From: Mesorhizobium shangrilense
Lineage (GTDB): Bacteria; Pseudomonadota; Alphaproteobacteria; Rhizobiales; Rhizobiaceae
DNA length: 64,000 bases
NCBI RefSeq assembly: GCF_028826155.1
Contig: NZ_JAQGPN010000001.1
Coordinates: 2,361,501 to 2,425,500, forward strand
Direction of reading: 5' to 3'
The position numbers and the translations under genes are program-made. The notes beneath the pieces are model-generated. The model saw only the letters and a program-made list of their open reading frames with translations, did no database searches and was not told the origin of the DNA. Positions 8,943-17,858 of the stretch are shown one piece after another (the first letter of the stretch is position 1; each line of letters opens with the position of its first letter).

Positions 8943-9703
8943 GCGGGTTCCTGGCCGACCAGCCTGGCGCCGAGGTGAGGGTCTCGCCGAATTTCGGCCA
9001 GCGCCGCGAGAGCATTCGAACGGACATGATCATCCTCCACTACACAGGCATGAAGTCCGGCGCTGCGGCCGAGTCCTGGCTGTGCGACCCGGCGAGCGAG
9101 GTTTCGTCCCACTACCTCGTGCACGAGGACGGACGCATCGTGCAGATGGTGCGCGAGAGCGATCGCGCGTGGCATGCCGGCAAGAGCTCGTGGCGCGGCG
9201 TCACCGACATCAACTCGTGTTCGGTCGGCGTCGAAATCGTCAACCCCGGCCACGAGTTCGGCTATGTCGACTTCCCCGACGACCAGATCGCGGCCGTCAT
9301 CGGGCTCTGCAAAGGCATCTCGCAGCGTCATGGCGTGCCCTGTGAAAGGGTGCTTGCGCATTCGGATGTGGCGCCGGGACGCAAGGTCGACCCGGGCGAG
9401 CGTTTCCCGTGGGAGAAATTGTTCCGCTCGGGGCTTGGTCATTTCGTCGCGCCGGAGCCGGTCGGCGGGGAGCCGCGACTTGCCCTCGGCGACCAGGGAC
9501 AAGCCGTGGAAAACCTGCAATCCATGCTCGCCCTGTATGGCTACGGCATCGAAATCACCGGCGTGTACGAGTCGGCCACACGGACGGTAGTGAACGCATT
9601 TCAAAGGCATTTTCGCCCCGGACGAATCGACGGGATCGCCGATGGGTCCACGAGCCTGACGCTGAGGAAGCTGCTCGAGGCGCTTCCCGAACCGATCGGC
9701 TGA
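8939..9703 (+). CDS. AmpD/AmiD-like N-acetylmuramoyl-L-alanine amidase with peptidoglycan-binding domain
   Basis: A 254-residue amidase_2 protein. Zinc ligands are visible as His34 (LHYTG), His141 (AHSDV) and Asp151 (KVDPG), with the family motif SSHYLVHEDGRI between them. A C-terminal PG_binding_1 domain (about 180-250) contains LALGDQGQAVENLQ. It cleaves the amide between N-acetylmuramic acid and L-alanine. No signal peptide is visible, so it probably acts in the cytoplasm on recycled anhydro-muropeptides, unless exported by an unrecognised route. The GTG start overlaps the upstream J-domain gene. Confidence 0.88.
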   Translation: MSGFLADQPGAEVRVSPNFGQRRESIRTDMIILHYTGMKSGAAAESWLCDPASEVSSHYLVHEDGRIVQMVRESDRAWHAGKSSWRGVTDINSCSVGVEIVNPGHEFGYVDFPDDQIAAVIGLCKGISQRHGVPCERVLAHSDVAPGRKVDPGERFPWEKLFRSGLGHFVAPEPVGGEPRLALGDQGQAVENLQSMLALYGYGIEITGVYESATRTVVNAFQRHFRPGRIDGIADGSTSLTLRKLLEALPEPIG

Positions 9704-9746
9704 TCGGGCGTTTTCTTCGATCACCTAATATATCAATACGTCATGC

Positions 9747-9769
9747 AACGTGACTTGGTGGGTCACGTT
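9747..9769. repeat. perfect inverted repeat upstream of the transglycosylase gene
   Basis: AACGTGAC at 9747-9754 and GTCACGTT at 9762-9769 form 8-bp arms around TTGGTGG. It lies 44 nt after the amidase stop and 124 nt before the transglycosylase start. It could be an operator for the downstream gene or a weak terminator for the upstream operon; it lacks a T-tract. Confidence 0.45.
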
Positions 9770-9892
9770 TGACGCCAATTCCGCCTTCAATGGGCCTGCT
9801 GTCCACGCCGGGCCTGCATTCGACGGGCCCAGAATCACAGCCCAGCCACTGCCATCCGTAGCAAGTGGCGTTGAGAAAGACACCGGAAAGTA

Positions 9893-10579
9893 ATGAAGAA
9901 ACTGTGTGTTTTGACGGCGGCCCTTGCCGCCGGCCTGATGAGCTTTGCCGCAAACGCCCAAGACCGCGTTACCGATGCCTCGAAAGCAGGCGCCAAGGTG
10001 GTAAGCGACAAGGTCGATCTCGCAGCGGCGTCAAAGCCATCCAAGCCGAACGCGGTGATCGGGGAAAAGTGCCCGTATCTGCTCGGATGCGGCGACACGA
10101 CCGCGGGCAAGAGCGCCGACAAGGCCGCCAGCAAGGCCATCGACAAGACGAAGACCGCCTCGATCGGCAAGAAGGCAGCCAACACGACGAGGTCGTCGGC
10201 CTCCGGCCGTCCCTTCGCTTCCATCGTAGCGAAGTATGCCGCCACCTATGGCGTTCCTGCGGACCTCGCCCATGCGGTGATCCATGTCGAAAGCAGCGGC
10301 CGTCCCAACGCCCGCGGCAGCGCCGGCGAGATCGGCCTGATGCAGATCAAGCCCGCCACGGCGCGCATGATGGGCTACTCGGGGTCGGCCAGCGGCCTGT
10401 TCCACCCGGAGACCAATATCAAGTTCGGCATGAAGTACCTTTCCAAGGCGCACGAGCTTGGCGGAGGCACCACCTGCGGCACCATCCTGAAGTACAACGC
10501 CGGACACGCCGCCAAGCGGATGAACAAGATCTCGTCCGCCTACTGCGCCAAGGTACAGCGCCTGCTCGGCAGCATCTGA
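9893..10579 (+). CDS. secreted lytic transglycosylase (SLT domain)
   Basis: A 228-residue exported protein. Signal peptide residues 1-22 end ANA before QD. A Lys/Ala/Ser-rich linker (about 23-105) follows, then a transglycosylase SLT domain. The catalytic glutamate is Glu133 in HVESSGRPNA, followed by GEIGLMQIKPATA (145-157) and YNAGH near 201-205, the three classic SLT motifs. It cleaves the glycan MurNAc-GlcNAc bond to give anhydromuropeptides. The ATG at 9893 follows GGAAAGTA. It sits downstream of the amidase but behind an inverted repeat, so it may have its own promoter. Confidence 0.88.
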   Translation: MKKLCVLTAALAAGLMSFAANAQDRVTDASKAGAKVVSDKVDLAAASKPSKPNAVIGEKCPYLLGCGDTTAGKSADKAASKAIDKTKTASIGKKAANTTRSSASGRPFASIVAKYAATYGVPADLAHAVIHVESSGRPNARGSAGEIGLMQIKPATARMMGYSGSASGLFHPETNIKFGMKYLSKAHELGGGTTCGTILKYNAGHAAKRMNKISSAYCAKVQRLLGSI

Positions 10580-10614
10580 GCCGACGGGACCAAAGCGGCC
10601 CCGCCGACGAAAAC

Positions 10615-10634
10615 GCCCGCTCCGGCGGGCTTTT
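10615..10634 (+). terminator. rho-independent terminator of the transglycosylase gene
   Basis: GCCCGC at 10615-10620 and GCGGGC at 10625-10630 form a 6-bp stem with loop TCCG, followed by TTTT at 10631-10634. It lies 36 nt after the stop codon. Confidence 0.8.
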
Positions 10635-10637
10635 CTG

Positions 10638-10664
10638 TTGCATTCGCCGACGGCGTTGCATAAC
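10638..10664 (+). promoter_or_regulatory. candidate rnpB promoter
   Basis: TTGCAT at 10638-10643 and CATAAC at 10659-10664, with a 15-nt spacer (16 if ATAACT is used), lie directly between the preceding terminator and the RNase P RNA 5' end. The match to the sigma-70 pattern is weak; position is the main argument. Confidence 0.35.
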
Positions 10665-10671
10665 TGCGCTT

Positions 10672-11118
10672 GCCAGCTGGCTGGGCGGCCGCACCCATCA
10701 ACGCCGAAAGGTGGTGGGTGAGGAAAGTCCGGGCTCCATGGAAACACGGTGCCGGCCAATGGCCGGCGGGGGCAACCCCAGGGAAAGTGCCACAGAAAGC
10801 AGACCGCCCCGCCTTTAGTTCGGCTGGCCTCCGTGGCCTGCATCCAGCGATGGAGCCGAAGTAACGGCGGGGTAAGGGTGAAAGGGTGGGGTAAGAGCCC
10901 ACCGCGCGACCGGCAACGGAAGCGGCACGGTAAACCCCACCGGGAGCAAGACCGAATAGGGACGGTGCGAAGGGAAACCTTCGGGGGCGGTTTTCAGCCC
11001 ACTGTCCGGGTAGGTTGCGTGAGGCATCCGGCAACGGATGCCCAAGATGAATGGCCGCCACGTTCCGCCGCCGCAAGGCGACGGGGCCATACAGAACCCG
11101 GCTTACAGGCCAGCTGGC
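10672..11118 (+). ncRNA. rnpB: RNase P RNA (type A)
   Basis: The catalytic RNA subunit of RNase P, which removes 5' leaders from pre-tRNAs. Conserved elements are clear: the 5' block with GAGGAAAGTCCGGGCTCC near 10720-10737, the GGGCAACCCCAGGGAAAGTGCC segment near 10769, CACAGAAA near 10792, and near the 3' end GATGAATGGCCGCC and ACAGAACCCGGCTTA. Helix P1 closes the molecule: GCCAGCTGGC at 10672-10681 pairs with the same palindromic sequence at 11109-11118. The length of about 447 nt suits an alphaproteobacterial type A RNA. Exact ends are inferred from P1. Confidence 0.93.
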
Positions 11119-11308
11119 ACACTCTTCACGAAAAGTCTGGGAATCGAATGGCTTGCCGGCAACGGCTGCGATTCCGATTCCGCGTCTTCATGGATCGAAT
11201 CAGGGCGACGAGCCGGCAGCCCTGCTTCGAAGGCGATCATTTCTCACCATGCGCATCCGGACGTGCTTCGCGACAAGTGTGGGGGAGCCTGGAGCACGAG
11301 GAAGTCGG

Positions 11309-12424
11309 CTAGTCCTGGTCCGCCCCATCCAGCGCCGTCTCCAGCGCCTTCCAAAGTTCCTCTGTCGGTTCGCAGCCGACCGAGAGCCGTACGAAGCCCG
11401 GCGCGACGGCGTCGCCCCAACGGGCGCGGCGTTCAGCCGAAGTGTGGACGCCGCCGAAGGATGTCGCCGGCTGGATGAGTGCGCACTCGTTGATGAAGCG
11501 CTCGGCGGCGCTTTCGGAGGCAAGCGTCAGCCCGATGAGGAAGCCGAATCGCTTCATCTGCGTGCGGGCGAGATCGTGCGAGGCGTCCGTCGGCAGTCCG
11601 GGGAAGCGGATGTTCCTGACGGCGGGATGTGCAGAAAGCCGCGGCGCGATCGTCTCGGCGGTCCGGCACATGCGGTCGAAGCGGACGTCGAGCGTCTCTA
11701 GCCCGCGATGGACCAGCCATGCCTCGAAGGGACCCGGTATCGAGCCGGACAGTTTTCGCCACTCGCGGACCGCGGCGACGATGGTCGGGTCGTTGCTGGC
11801 GACGTGTCCGAACAGCGTGTCCGAATGGCCGTTGGGCGCCTTGGTGTCGGCCGAGACGACAACGTCGACCCGGAATTCCAGCGGCCGCTGGCCGTAGGGG
11901 GTCATCGTCGTGTTGTCGGCGACGACGAGCGCGCCGGCCTCATGGGCGGCCGAGGTCACCGCAGAGAGATCGCACAGGTCGAGCCCGGGATTGGATGGGG
12001 TTTCCACATAGACCAGCCGGTAGCCGTCGAAGCCACCCTCCATGAAGCTGGCGGTGGGCCGCAGGTCGGTCGTCACGCCGAAGGATTTCAGGAAGCGTTC
12101 TGCCAGTACGCGGGGCGTATAATAGGCGTCGGATGGCAGCAGGACGCGGTCGCCCGCACGCAATAGGCCGAAGAGCACCGCGGAGATGGCCGCCATGCCG
12201 GACGGGAAGGCCACGGCCTCGGCATCCTCGAGATGCGACAGCATTTCCTCGACCGCCTCCCAGGTCGGATTCTCCGAGCGCCCGTACTGGTGGAAATTGC
12301 CTGGTTCGCCCGGGAGGTGGAACATCGCAGCCATGGTGAGCGGAGGCGGGACGGGGTCCCCTTTGGCGAGGTGCCGACGGCGGATGTGCGCGACTTCCGC
12401 GGCGCGCTGCTGGAGATCGGTCAT
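11309..12424 (-). CDS. PLP-dependent trans-sulfuration enzyme (cystathionine gamma-lyase/synthase family)
   Basis: A 371-residue Cys/Met-metabolism PLP enzyme. The cofactor lysine is Lys195 in SADTKAPNGHSD. YGRSENPTW (48-56) contributes phosphate binding, PSGMAAI (74-80) precedes a conserved turn, and VVADNT (167-172) holds the aspartate that pairs with the pyridine nitrogen. Family members make or break cystathionine or eliminate the thiol from homocysteine. Sequence alone does not separate lyase from synthase. I chose the ATG at 12424, with AGGA upstream, over the longer frame from 12502. I looked upstream for a SAM-II riboswitch and saw none. Confidence 0.85.
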   Translation of the reverse strand: MTDLQQRAAEVAHIRRRHLAKGDPVPPPLTMAAMFHLPGEPGNFHQYGRSENPTWEAVEEMLSHLEDAEAVAFPSGMAAISAVLFGLLRAGDRVLLPSDAYYTPRVLAERFLKSFGVTTDLRPTASFMEGGFDGYRLVYVETPSNPGLDLCDLSAVTSAAHEAGALVVADNTTMTPYGQRPLEFRVDVVVSADTKAPNGHSDTLFGHVASNDPTIVAAVREWRKLSGSIPGPFEAWLVHRGLETLDVRFDRMCRTAETIAPRLSAHPAVRNIRFPGLPTDASHDLARTQMKRFGFLIGLTLASESAAERFINECALIQPATSFGGVHTSAERRARWGDAVAPGFVRLSVGCEPTEELWKALETALDGADQD

Positions 12425-12802
12425 GTGGCCATCCTGATTTGGTGGATCAGGTCTACGACCGCGCCGGCGCCGCACGCAATGGGCCATGACGCACGGCTTC
12501 ATAACCCTTCGTTAGGCTTAATGGATCATAAATGCCGGCAGGGCGGGAAAACCCTGTCCCTCCCGCGATTTACGCCTGTTGTGAAGGCTTCTCCCGTTGA
12601 CGCCCATGCCGCCCCATGATACCCCATCTGCCTAATCAATATCTTGTTGCAGTAGCGGGTGACGCGTTCGCCGAACTTCCGGTCTCGAGGGGCGGAGGGT
12701 CAGGCGCATTCTTCTGTGGCGGGGCAGTGCGGGGACCGCGCCAAAGCGGTGCGGCACGACAAATGGAACGGGGCATGGCGGCACTCGAGGCCGTCGCGGC
12801 GC
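12425..12802. other. divergent intergenic region upstream of mraZ
   Basis: This 378-nt region separates the trans-sulfuration gene from the dcw cluster. It holds a small dyad (TAAC-CCTTC-GTTA at 12502-12514), a hairpin-capable CAGGG/CCCTG pair near 12539-12556, and the four-repeat MraZ-type box at 12593-12627. Open frames from 12616 and 12659 run into rsmH and mraZ but look non-coding before the true starts. Confidence 0.6.
12593..12627 (-). promoter_or_regulatory. candidate MraZ box: four CCC(A/G)T repeats with 10-nt period
   Basis: CCCGT at 12593 and CCCAT at 12603, 12613 and 12623 recur at exactly 10 nt, so on the minus strand they read (A/C)TGGG-type repeats with 5-nt spacers. E. coli MraZ binds TGGGN repeats separated by 5 nt at the mraZ promoter. 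A possible -35, TTGACG (12597-12602), lies within the repeats, so MraZ bound here would cover the promoter. The orientation is opposite to the gene. The assignment is by pattern and position. Confidence 0.6.
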
Positions 12803-13261
12803 ATGGATCGTTTTCTGTCGAGTGCGGTGAACAGGATAGACGCGAAGGGCAGGGTTTCCGTGCCCTCCGGCTTCCGCGCGGTCGTCCAGAAGCGCGGCTA
12901 TTCCGACCTCTACGCGATACGGCAGCTGGACCTGCCGGCCCTGGATGTCGGCGGGCCGGATCTGCTCGACAGTTTCGAGCAGCGGATCGCGCAGGAGGAC
13001 CCGCTGCTACAGGCGTCGGACGACCTGGCCTATTTCTACTACGGAGACGGCGCCTTCCTGAAGCTCGACCAGGACGGGCGGATCACGGTCACCGATTTCA
13101 TCAGGGAGCATACCGGCATCACCACGGACGTCGCTTTCGTTGGCAAAGGCAAGGTCTTCCAGATGTGGGAGCCGGAACGGTTTCGCGCCTATGGCGCAGA
13201 AGTGAGGGCGAGACTGCTGAAGCGTCGGCAGGACGCTGCAGGCTCGGGGAGATCGGAATGA
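12803..13261 (+). CDS. mraZ: MraZ, transcriptional regulator of the dcw cluster
   Basis: A 152-residue protein with two SpoVT/AbrB-like swapped-hairpin domains. N-terminal [20 protein letters not shown] carries the first DAKGRVSVP motif, and [19 protein letters not shown] the second. MraZ forms a ring-shaped oligomer that binds TGGGN repeats upstream of its own gene and represses the cluster. I chose the ATG at 12803 because family members begin at this point (MDRFLS). The longer frame from 12659 has no homology before it. The stop overlaps the rsmH start (ATGA). It heads the division/cell-wall operon. Confidence 0.93.
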   Translation: MDRFLSSAVNRIDAKGRVSVPSGFRAVVQKRGYSDLYAIRQLDLPALDVGGPDLLDSFEQRIAQEDPLLQASDDLAYFYYGDGAFLKLDQDGRITVTDFIREHTGITTDVAFVGKGKVFQMWEPERFRAYGAEVRARLLKRRQDAAGSGRSE

Positions 13262-14274
13262 TGGCGGGCCACGGCGACGAACACCTCGCCGTTGGCGGAC
13301 CGGCTCGCCACATTCCGGTTCTCCTGAACGAGGTGATGGATGCGCTTGCGCCCAAACCGGGCGATCTTGTCGTGGACGGCACGTTCGGCGCCGGCGGCTA
13401 CACGAGCGCGATCCTGAAGACCGGCGCCTCCGTCGTCGCCATCGACCGCGACCCCGATGCGATCGCTGCTGGCGCGCCGATGGTCGCTGCGTCGGCCGGA
13501 CGTCTGCGACTGGTGCACGGCGCCTTCTCGCATCTCGATGAGGCGGCCGATGCGGTCGACGGCGTCGTTCTGGATATAGGGGTCTCGTCGATGCAACTCG
13601 ACGAGGCGGAGCGGGGCTTTTCCTTCCGCGCCGACGGACCGCTCGACATGCGCATGGCGCAGGCCGGGCCGACCGCGGCCGACGTCGTCAACCGGCTTAA
13701 GCCGCAAGACCTGACGCGCATCTTCGGGCTGCTCGGCGAGGAACGTCATGCGGGCCGCATCGCCCGCATGATCGAGAGGCGCCGGGCGTCGAAGCCGTTC
13801 ACACGGACGTTGGAACTCGCCGACGCGATAGAGACTCATATCGGGCGCAATCCCAAGGACAAGATCCATCCCGCCACGCGCGTGTTCCAGGCGCTGCGCA
13901 TCTTCGTCAACGACGAACTCGGCGAACTGGCGCGCGCGCTGTTTTCAGCCGAACGCGCGCTGAAGCCCGGCGGGCGACTGGTCGTCGTCACCTTCCATTC
14001 GCTGGAGGACCGGATCGTCAAGCGGTTCATCGCCGACCGATCGGCAAACCCGGCCGGTTCGCGCTACCTGCCCGAGGTGAAGGTCAACGCGCCCACCTTC
14101 GAGAAAAAGGGCGGCGCGGTGGGCCCGACTGAAGCCGAGGTGGAAACCAACCCCCGCTCGCGTTCCGCCAAGCTGCGGGCGGCCGTGCGCACGGCCGCGC
14201 CGGCGCGGGCGGGCGATCCAGCGATATTCGGCCTGCCAAGGCTTCCCGAACTCTTGCGTCCGGAAGAGAGGTAA
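13258..14274 (+). CDS. rsmH: 16S rRNA (cytosine(1402)-N4)-methyltransferase RsmH (MraW)
   Basis: A 338-residue SAM-dependent methyltransferase that modifies C1402 of 16S rRNA. The sequence shows [13 protein letters not shown] near the N-terminus, the SAM-binding [22 protein letters not shown] (acidic end of strand 2), and [20 protein letters not shown], all RsmH hallmarks. [18 protein letters not shown] and [10 protein letters not shown] mark the C-terminal part. Two adjacent ATGs (13258, 13261) are possible; the first overlaps the mraZ stop. The five bases between its stop and the ftsL GTG indicate one operon. Confidence 0.94.
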   Translation: MMAGHGDEHLAVGGPARHIPVLLNEVMDALAPKPGDLVVDGTFGAGGYTSAILKTGASVVAIDRDPDAIAAGAPMVAASAGRLRLVHGAFSHLDEAADAVDGVVLDIGVSSMQLDEAERGFSFRADGPLDMRMAQAGPTAADVVNRLKPQDLTRIFGLLGEERHAGRIARMIERRRASKPFTRTLELADAIETHIGRNPKDKIHPATRVFQALRIFVNDELGELARALFSAERALKPGGRLVVVTFHSLEDRIVKRFIADRSANPAGSRYLPEVKVNAPTFEKKGGAVGPTEAEVETNPRSRSAKLRAAVRTAAPARAGDPAIFGLPRLPELLRPEER

Positions 14275-14278
14275 CAGC

Positions 14279-14650
14279 GTGTTCCGCACCAGCGACATGA
14301 TCATGCTCGCCGTCATCGTGGCGTCGGCTGCGTTCACCTACAAGACCAAGCACGAAGCCGAGAACCGCTTGTCCGAGATTCGCAAGATCGAAGCGCAGAT
14401 CCGCTTCGAGGAGGACACGATCGACGTGCTGAAGGCCGATTGGAGCCTCCTCACGCAGCCGGTGCGGCTGGAGCGGCTGGTGAAGGCCTATGAAACGGAG
14501 CTCGGCCTCAAGACGGTCGAAGCCACCCAGATCGTGCGGCTCAGTGACCTTCCGGAGCGGCCGCTCACCATCGAGGACCTGGTGAGTGATCCCGCCGCCA
14601 TGGCCGGTCTTGAGACGGATCCGGTCGTGACGGGGACGGTTGCGCAATGA
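14279..14650 (+). CDS. ftsL: cell division protein FtsL
   Basis: A 123-residue bitopic membrane protein: a short cytoplasmic start, one transmembrane segment (about residues 6-20), then a predicted coiled coil (HEAENRLSEIRKIEAQIRFEEDTIDVLKADWSLL). FtsL links with FtsB and FtsQ to activate the FtsWI septal synthase. Sequence conservation is low in this family, so position between rsmH and ftsI is the main support, with the coiled coil and the LLTQPVRLERL motif. The start is GTG at 14279. The stop overlaps the ftsI start (ATGA). Confidence 0.88.
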   Translation: MFRTSDMIMLAVIVASAAFTYKTKHEAENRLSEIRKIEAQIRFEEDTIDVLKADWSLLTQPVRLERLVKAYETELGLKTVEATQIVRLSDLPERPLTIEDLVSDPAAMAGLETDPVVTGTVAQ

Positions 14651-16353
14651 AGATGTTCTGGAAGAGATCGAAGTCGACGGCCGGGGCCGAGGCGATCGTC
14701 ATGGAAGGCGCCCGCAAGACCAGCGGCGGCCGACCGAAGAACCGCGTGCTCATGACGATGGCTGTGTTCTTCGGCATCTATGCCGCGATCGGGGGCCGTC
14801 TCGTCTATCTCGGCGTCCTGAGCCCCGAGGAGGGCCGTGGGCCGGCCGCGCGCGTCACCGCTGCGCGCCCCGACATCGTCGATCGCAACGGCGAGGTGCT
14901 GGCTACCGACATCAACACGGCGTCGCTCTTCGCCGAGCCACGCCGCATCGTCGACGCCGACGAGGCGATCGAGAAGTTGTCGACGGTGCTGCCGGACCTC
15001 GATGTCGAGCAGACCTACAACAAGCTGAAAAGCGGCACCGGCTTCGTCTGGCTCAAGCGGCAGCTGTCGCCGCGCCAGCAAGCCGACATCATGGCGCTTG
15101 GCATCCCCGGGGTCGGCTTCCGCACGGAGAAACGCCGCTTCTATCCGGGCGGCGAGACAGCTTCCCATATCCTTGGCCTGGTGAACATCGACAACCAGGG
15201 CATTGCCGGCCTCGAGAAGTACGTCGACGGTCAGGGTCTTGCGGACCTGCAGGCTTCCGGCCTCGCGCTGGAGCGTGATCTCAAGCCGGTAAAGCTCTCT
15301 ATCGACCTGCGCGTCCAGCACATCGTGCGCGACGAGATCGTTGCGGCGCTCGATCGCTACCACGCCATCGCTGCAGGCGCGGTCGTGCTCAACGCCAAGA
15401 CAGGGGAGGTCGTGGCGATGGCTTCGGTCCCGGATTTCGATCCGAACAATCCCCACAATGCGCACGACAAGGACCGCCTCAACCGCATGTCGGCAGGCGT
15501 CTACGAGATGGGCTCGACGATCAAGAGCTTCACCACGGCGATGGCGCTGGATTCCGGCAAGGTGACGCTGCAGAGCACCTTCGACGCGACGCGCCCGATC
15601 ACCATCGGCCGCCAGACGATCCGTGACTTCCACGGCAAGGGCCGCGTGCTGACGGTGCCCGAGGTGTTCATCTATTCGTCCAACATCGGCTCGGCGCGCG
15701 AGGCCGACGTGGTCGGCATCGAGGGCCATCGCGAGTTCCTGCATCGCATCGGGCTGCTCGAGCGGATGACGACGGAACTTCCGGAGGTCGCGCGGCCGAC
15801 GGAACCCAAGGTTTGGAAGAAGGTCCACTCGATCACCGCGTCGTTCGGCCACGGCTTCACGACCACCCCGCTCCAGACCGCGGTCGCCGCTGCAGCGCTG
15901 ATGAACGGCGGCTACCTCATGCAGGCGACGTTCCTTCCCCGGACCGTGGAAGAAGCGGTGGCGGGCGCGACCAAGGTCGTCAATGAAAAGACCTCGGCGG
16001 ACATGCGCTATCTCTACCGTCTCAATGCGGAGAAGGGCTCCGGCAAGCGCGCCGAAGTTCCCGGCTACAGGGTCGGCGGCAAGACGGGAACTGCCGAGAA
16101 GGTCGTCAACGGCCGCTACTCCACCGACAAGCGGTTCAACGCCTTCCTCGCCGCATTCCCGATGGACGATCCCCAGTACATAGTCCTGTCGATCGTGGAC
16201 GAGCCGAAGCCTGAAAAGCCGGGTTTGCCGGCGACATCGGGCATGAACGCTGCGCCGATCGTGGCCAACATCATCCGCCGCTCGGCCTCGATGCTTGGCG
16301 TGAAGCCAGAATTCGGCCATGAAAATGAGGCAACGGTGGCGTCCTACGAGTGA
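14647..16353 (+). CDS. ftsI: FtsI (PBP3), septal peptidoglycan transpeptidase
   Basis: A 568-residue class B penicillin-binding protein. One membrane anchor spans about residues 34-55. The dimerisation domain follows, with [16 protein letters not shown]. The transpeptidase domain carries the catalytic Ser290 in STIK (290-293), SSN at 344-346 and KTGTA at 479-483. It cross-links stem peptides at the septum in complex with FtsW. It overlaps ftsL by 4 nt. A hairpin follows the gene, before murE. Confidence 0.95.
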   Translation: MKMFWKRSKSTAGAEAIVMEGARKTSGGRPKNRVLMTMAVFFGIYAAIGGRLVYLGVLSPEEGRGPAARVTAARPDIVDRNGEVLATDINTASLFAEPRRIVDADEAIEKLSTVLPDLDVEQTYNKLKSGTGFVWLKRQLSPRQQADIMALGIPGVGFRTEKRRFYPGGETASHILGLVNIDNQGIAGLEKYVDGQGLADLQASGLALERDLKPVKLSIDLRVQHIVRDEIVAALDRYHAIAAGAVVLNAKTGEVVAMASVPDFDPNNPHNAHDKDRLNRMSAGVYEMGSTIKSFTTAMALDSGKVTLQSTFDATRPITIGRQTIRDFHGKGRVLTVPEVFIYSSNIGSAREADVVGIEGHREFLHRIGLLERMTTELPEVARPTEPKVWKKVHSITASFGHGFTTTPLQTAVAAAALMNGGYLMQATFLPRTVEEAVAGATKVVNEKTSADMRYLYRLNAEKGSGKRAEVPGYRVGGKTGTAEKVVNGRYSTDKRFNAFLAAFPMDDPQYIVLSIVDEPKPEKPGLPATSGMNAAPIVANIIRRSASMLGVKPEFGHENEATVASYE

Positions 16354-16361
16354 TTCTCAAC

Positions 16362-16389
16362 GGCGCGCCCGCAAGAAGCGCGCCATTTT
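16362..16389 (+). terminator. terminator-like hairpin between ftsI and murE
   Basis: GGCGCGC at 16362-16368 and GCGCGCC at 16378-16384 form a perfect 7-bp stem with a 9-nt loop, followed by ATTTTG. It lies in the 56-nt ftsI-murE gap, inside an otherwise tightly overlapping operon, and could attenuate transcription or stabilise the upstream mRNA. Confidence 0.55.
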
Positions 16390-16409
16390 GTTGCGACGAT
16401 CGGAGTTCG

Positions 16410-17858
16410 ATGAAACTTAGGGAACTTGCCGGCCTGCTGCCTCTCGACGGAGATGCTTCCGCGGAGGTCGAGGTGGCTGGCGTGACATCCGATTCCCGGC
16501 AGGTGAAGCCCGGGATGGTCTTCGTTGCCGTGCCGGGAACGAAGGCGGACGGTTCCGCGTACGCGGCGGATGCCGCGGCCAAGGGAGCCGTTCTGGTGGT
16601 CGCCGGACGCGCGCTCGACAAGGTCGATGCGCCGAGCATCGTGGTGGACGATCCGCGCCGCACGCTTGCGCTGCTCGCGGCGGCCCTGCACCCAGGGCAG
16701 CCGGAGACCATGGTGGCCGTCACCGGGACCAGCGGAAAGACGTCCGTTGCGTCCTTCACCCGCCAGATCTGGGAACATGCTGGGTTTGCGGCCGCCAGCA
16801 TCGGGACAACCGGAGTCATTGCGCCGGGCCGAAACGACTATGGCTCGCTGACCACTCCGGATCCGGTGGCGCTGCATGTGCTGTTGTCGGAACTCGCCGC
16901 AACGGGCGTGATTCACGGCGCCATGGAGGCATCGAGCCACGGTCTCGACCAGCGGCGTCTGGACGGCGTGAAGCTCAGCGCCGGCGCCTTCACCAATCTC
17001 GGCCGCGACCATATGGATTATCACCCGACCTTCGAGCACTACCATCACGCGAAGCTCCGCCTGTTCGACACGCTGCTGCCCAAGGGCGCGCCCGCGGTCA
17101 TCTTCGCCGACGATCCGTGGTCGGCGGCCACCAGCGCGGCGGCGCGCGATGCGGGCCTGGACGTGCGCATGGTCGGACGTCAGGGCGACTTCCTGACGCT
17201 GAAGCGGGTCGAGCATGAGCGCTTCCGGCAGCGCGCCGAGATCGACGCAGGCGGGGTTATCTACGAGATCGACCTGCCGCTTGCTGGAGACTTCCAGATT
17301 TCCAACGCCCTCGTGGCCGCGGGCCTCGCCATCGCGACGGGCACGCCGGCGGAAGTCGCGCTCAAGGCGCTCGAGAAACTGAAGGGCGCGTCCGGCCGGC
17401 TCGAACTGGTCGGGACGACGGAAAATGGCGCGCCGATCTACGTCGACTACGCCCACAAGCCGGATGCGCTGGAGAACGTGCTCGCCGCGGTGCGGCCCTT
17501 CACCACCGGCCGCGTGGTCGTCGTGTTCGGATGCGGTGGCGACAGGGACCGGGGCAAGCGACCGATCATGGGCGAGATCGCGAGCCGGCTGGCGGATGTG
17601 GCGATCGTCACCGACGACAACCCGCGCAGCGAGGTTCCGCAGCATATCCGCGCAGCGATCATGGCCGCCGCGCCCGGCGCCATCGAGATCGGCGATCGTC
17701 GCGAGGCGATCCACACCGCGATCGGCATGCTCAAGGCAGGCGATACCCTCGTGGTTGCAGGCAAGGGGCACGAGGAAGGCCAGACGGTCGGAGCCGAGAC
17801 GCTTCCCTTCTCCGATCATGCTGAGGTGCGCAGCGCGCTTCGGGAATCGGCGGCATGA
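16410..17858 (+). CDS. murE: UDP-MurNAc-L-Ala-D-Glu:meso-diaminopimelate ligase MurE
   Basis: A 482-residue Mur ligase that adds the third stem-peptide residue in the cytoplasm. The ATP-binding motif GTSGKTS is at 106-112. The DNPR motif (in DDNPRSE), which selects meso-diaminopimelate rather than lysine, is present, as is GKGHEEGQ near the C-terminus. I chose the ATG at 16410, preceded by CGGAG at 16401-16405. The frame extension to 16350 would overlap the hairpin and the end of ftsI. The stop overlaps murF (ATGA). Confidence 0.95.
   Translation: MKLRELAGLLPLDGDASAEVEVAGVTSDSRQVKPGMVFVAVPGTKADGSAYAADAAAKGAVLVVAGRALDKVDAPSIVVDDPRRTLALLAAALHPGQPETMVAVTGTSGKTSVASFTRQIWEHAGFAAASIGTTGVIAPGRNDYGSLTTPDPVALHVLLSELAATGVIHGAMEASSHGLDQRRLDGVKLSAGAFTNLGRDHMDYHPTFEHYHHAKLRLFDTLLPKGAPAVIFADDPWSAATSAAARDAGLDVRMVGRQGDFLTLKRVEHERFRQRAEIDAGGVIYEIDLPLAGDFQISNALVAAGLAIATGTPAEVALKALEKLKGASGRLELVGTTENGAPIYVDYAHKPDALENVLAAVRPFTTGRVVVVFGCGGDRDRGKRPIMGEIASRLADVAIVTDDNPRSEVPQHIRAAIMAAAPGAIEIGDRREAIHTAIGMLKAGDTLVVAGKGHEEGQTVGAETLPFSDHAEVRSALRESAA

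Noticed and set aside
12425..12600. SAM-II or other methionine-related riboswitch upstream of the trans-sulfuration gene
   Set aside because: I looked on the minus strand for the SAM-II core and found only small dyads that do not fit its pseudoknot.
12616..14274. 552-codon frame that would make a fused mraZ-region/RsmH protein
   Set aside because: Homology begins only at the ATG 13258, which overlaps the mraZ stop. The upstream part is the mraZ gene read in the wrong frame.
14488..16320. 610-codon open frame opposite ftsI
   Set aside because: Shadow of a well-identified penicillin-binding protein gene; no start signal or domain.
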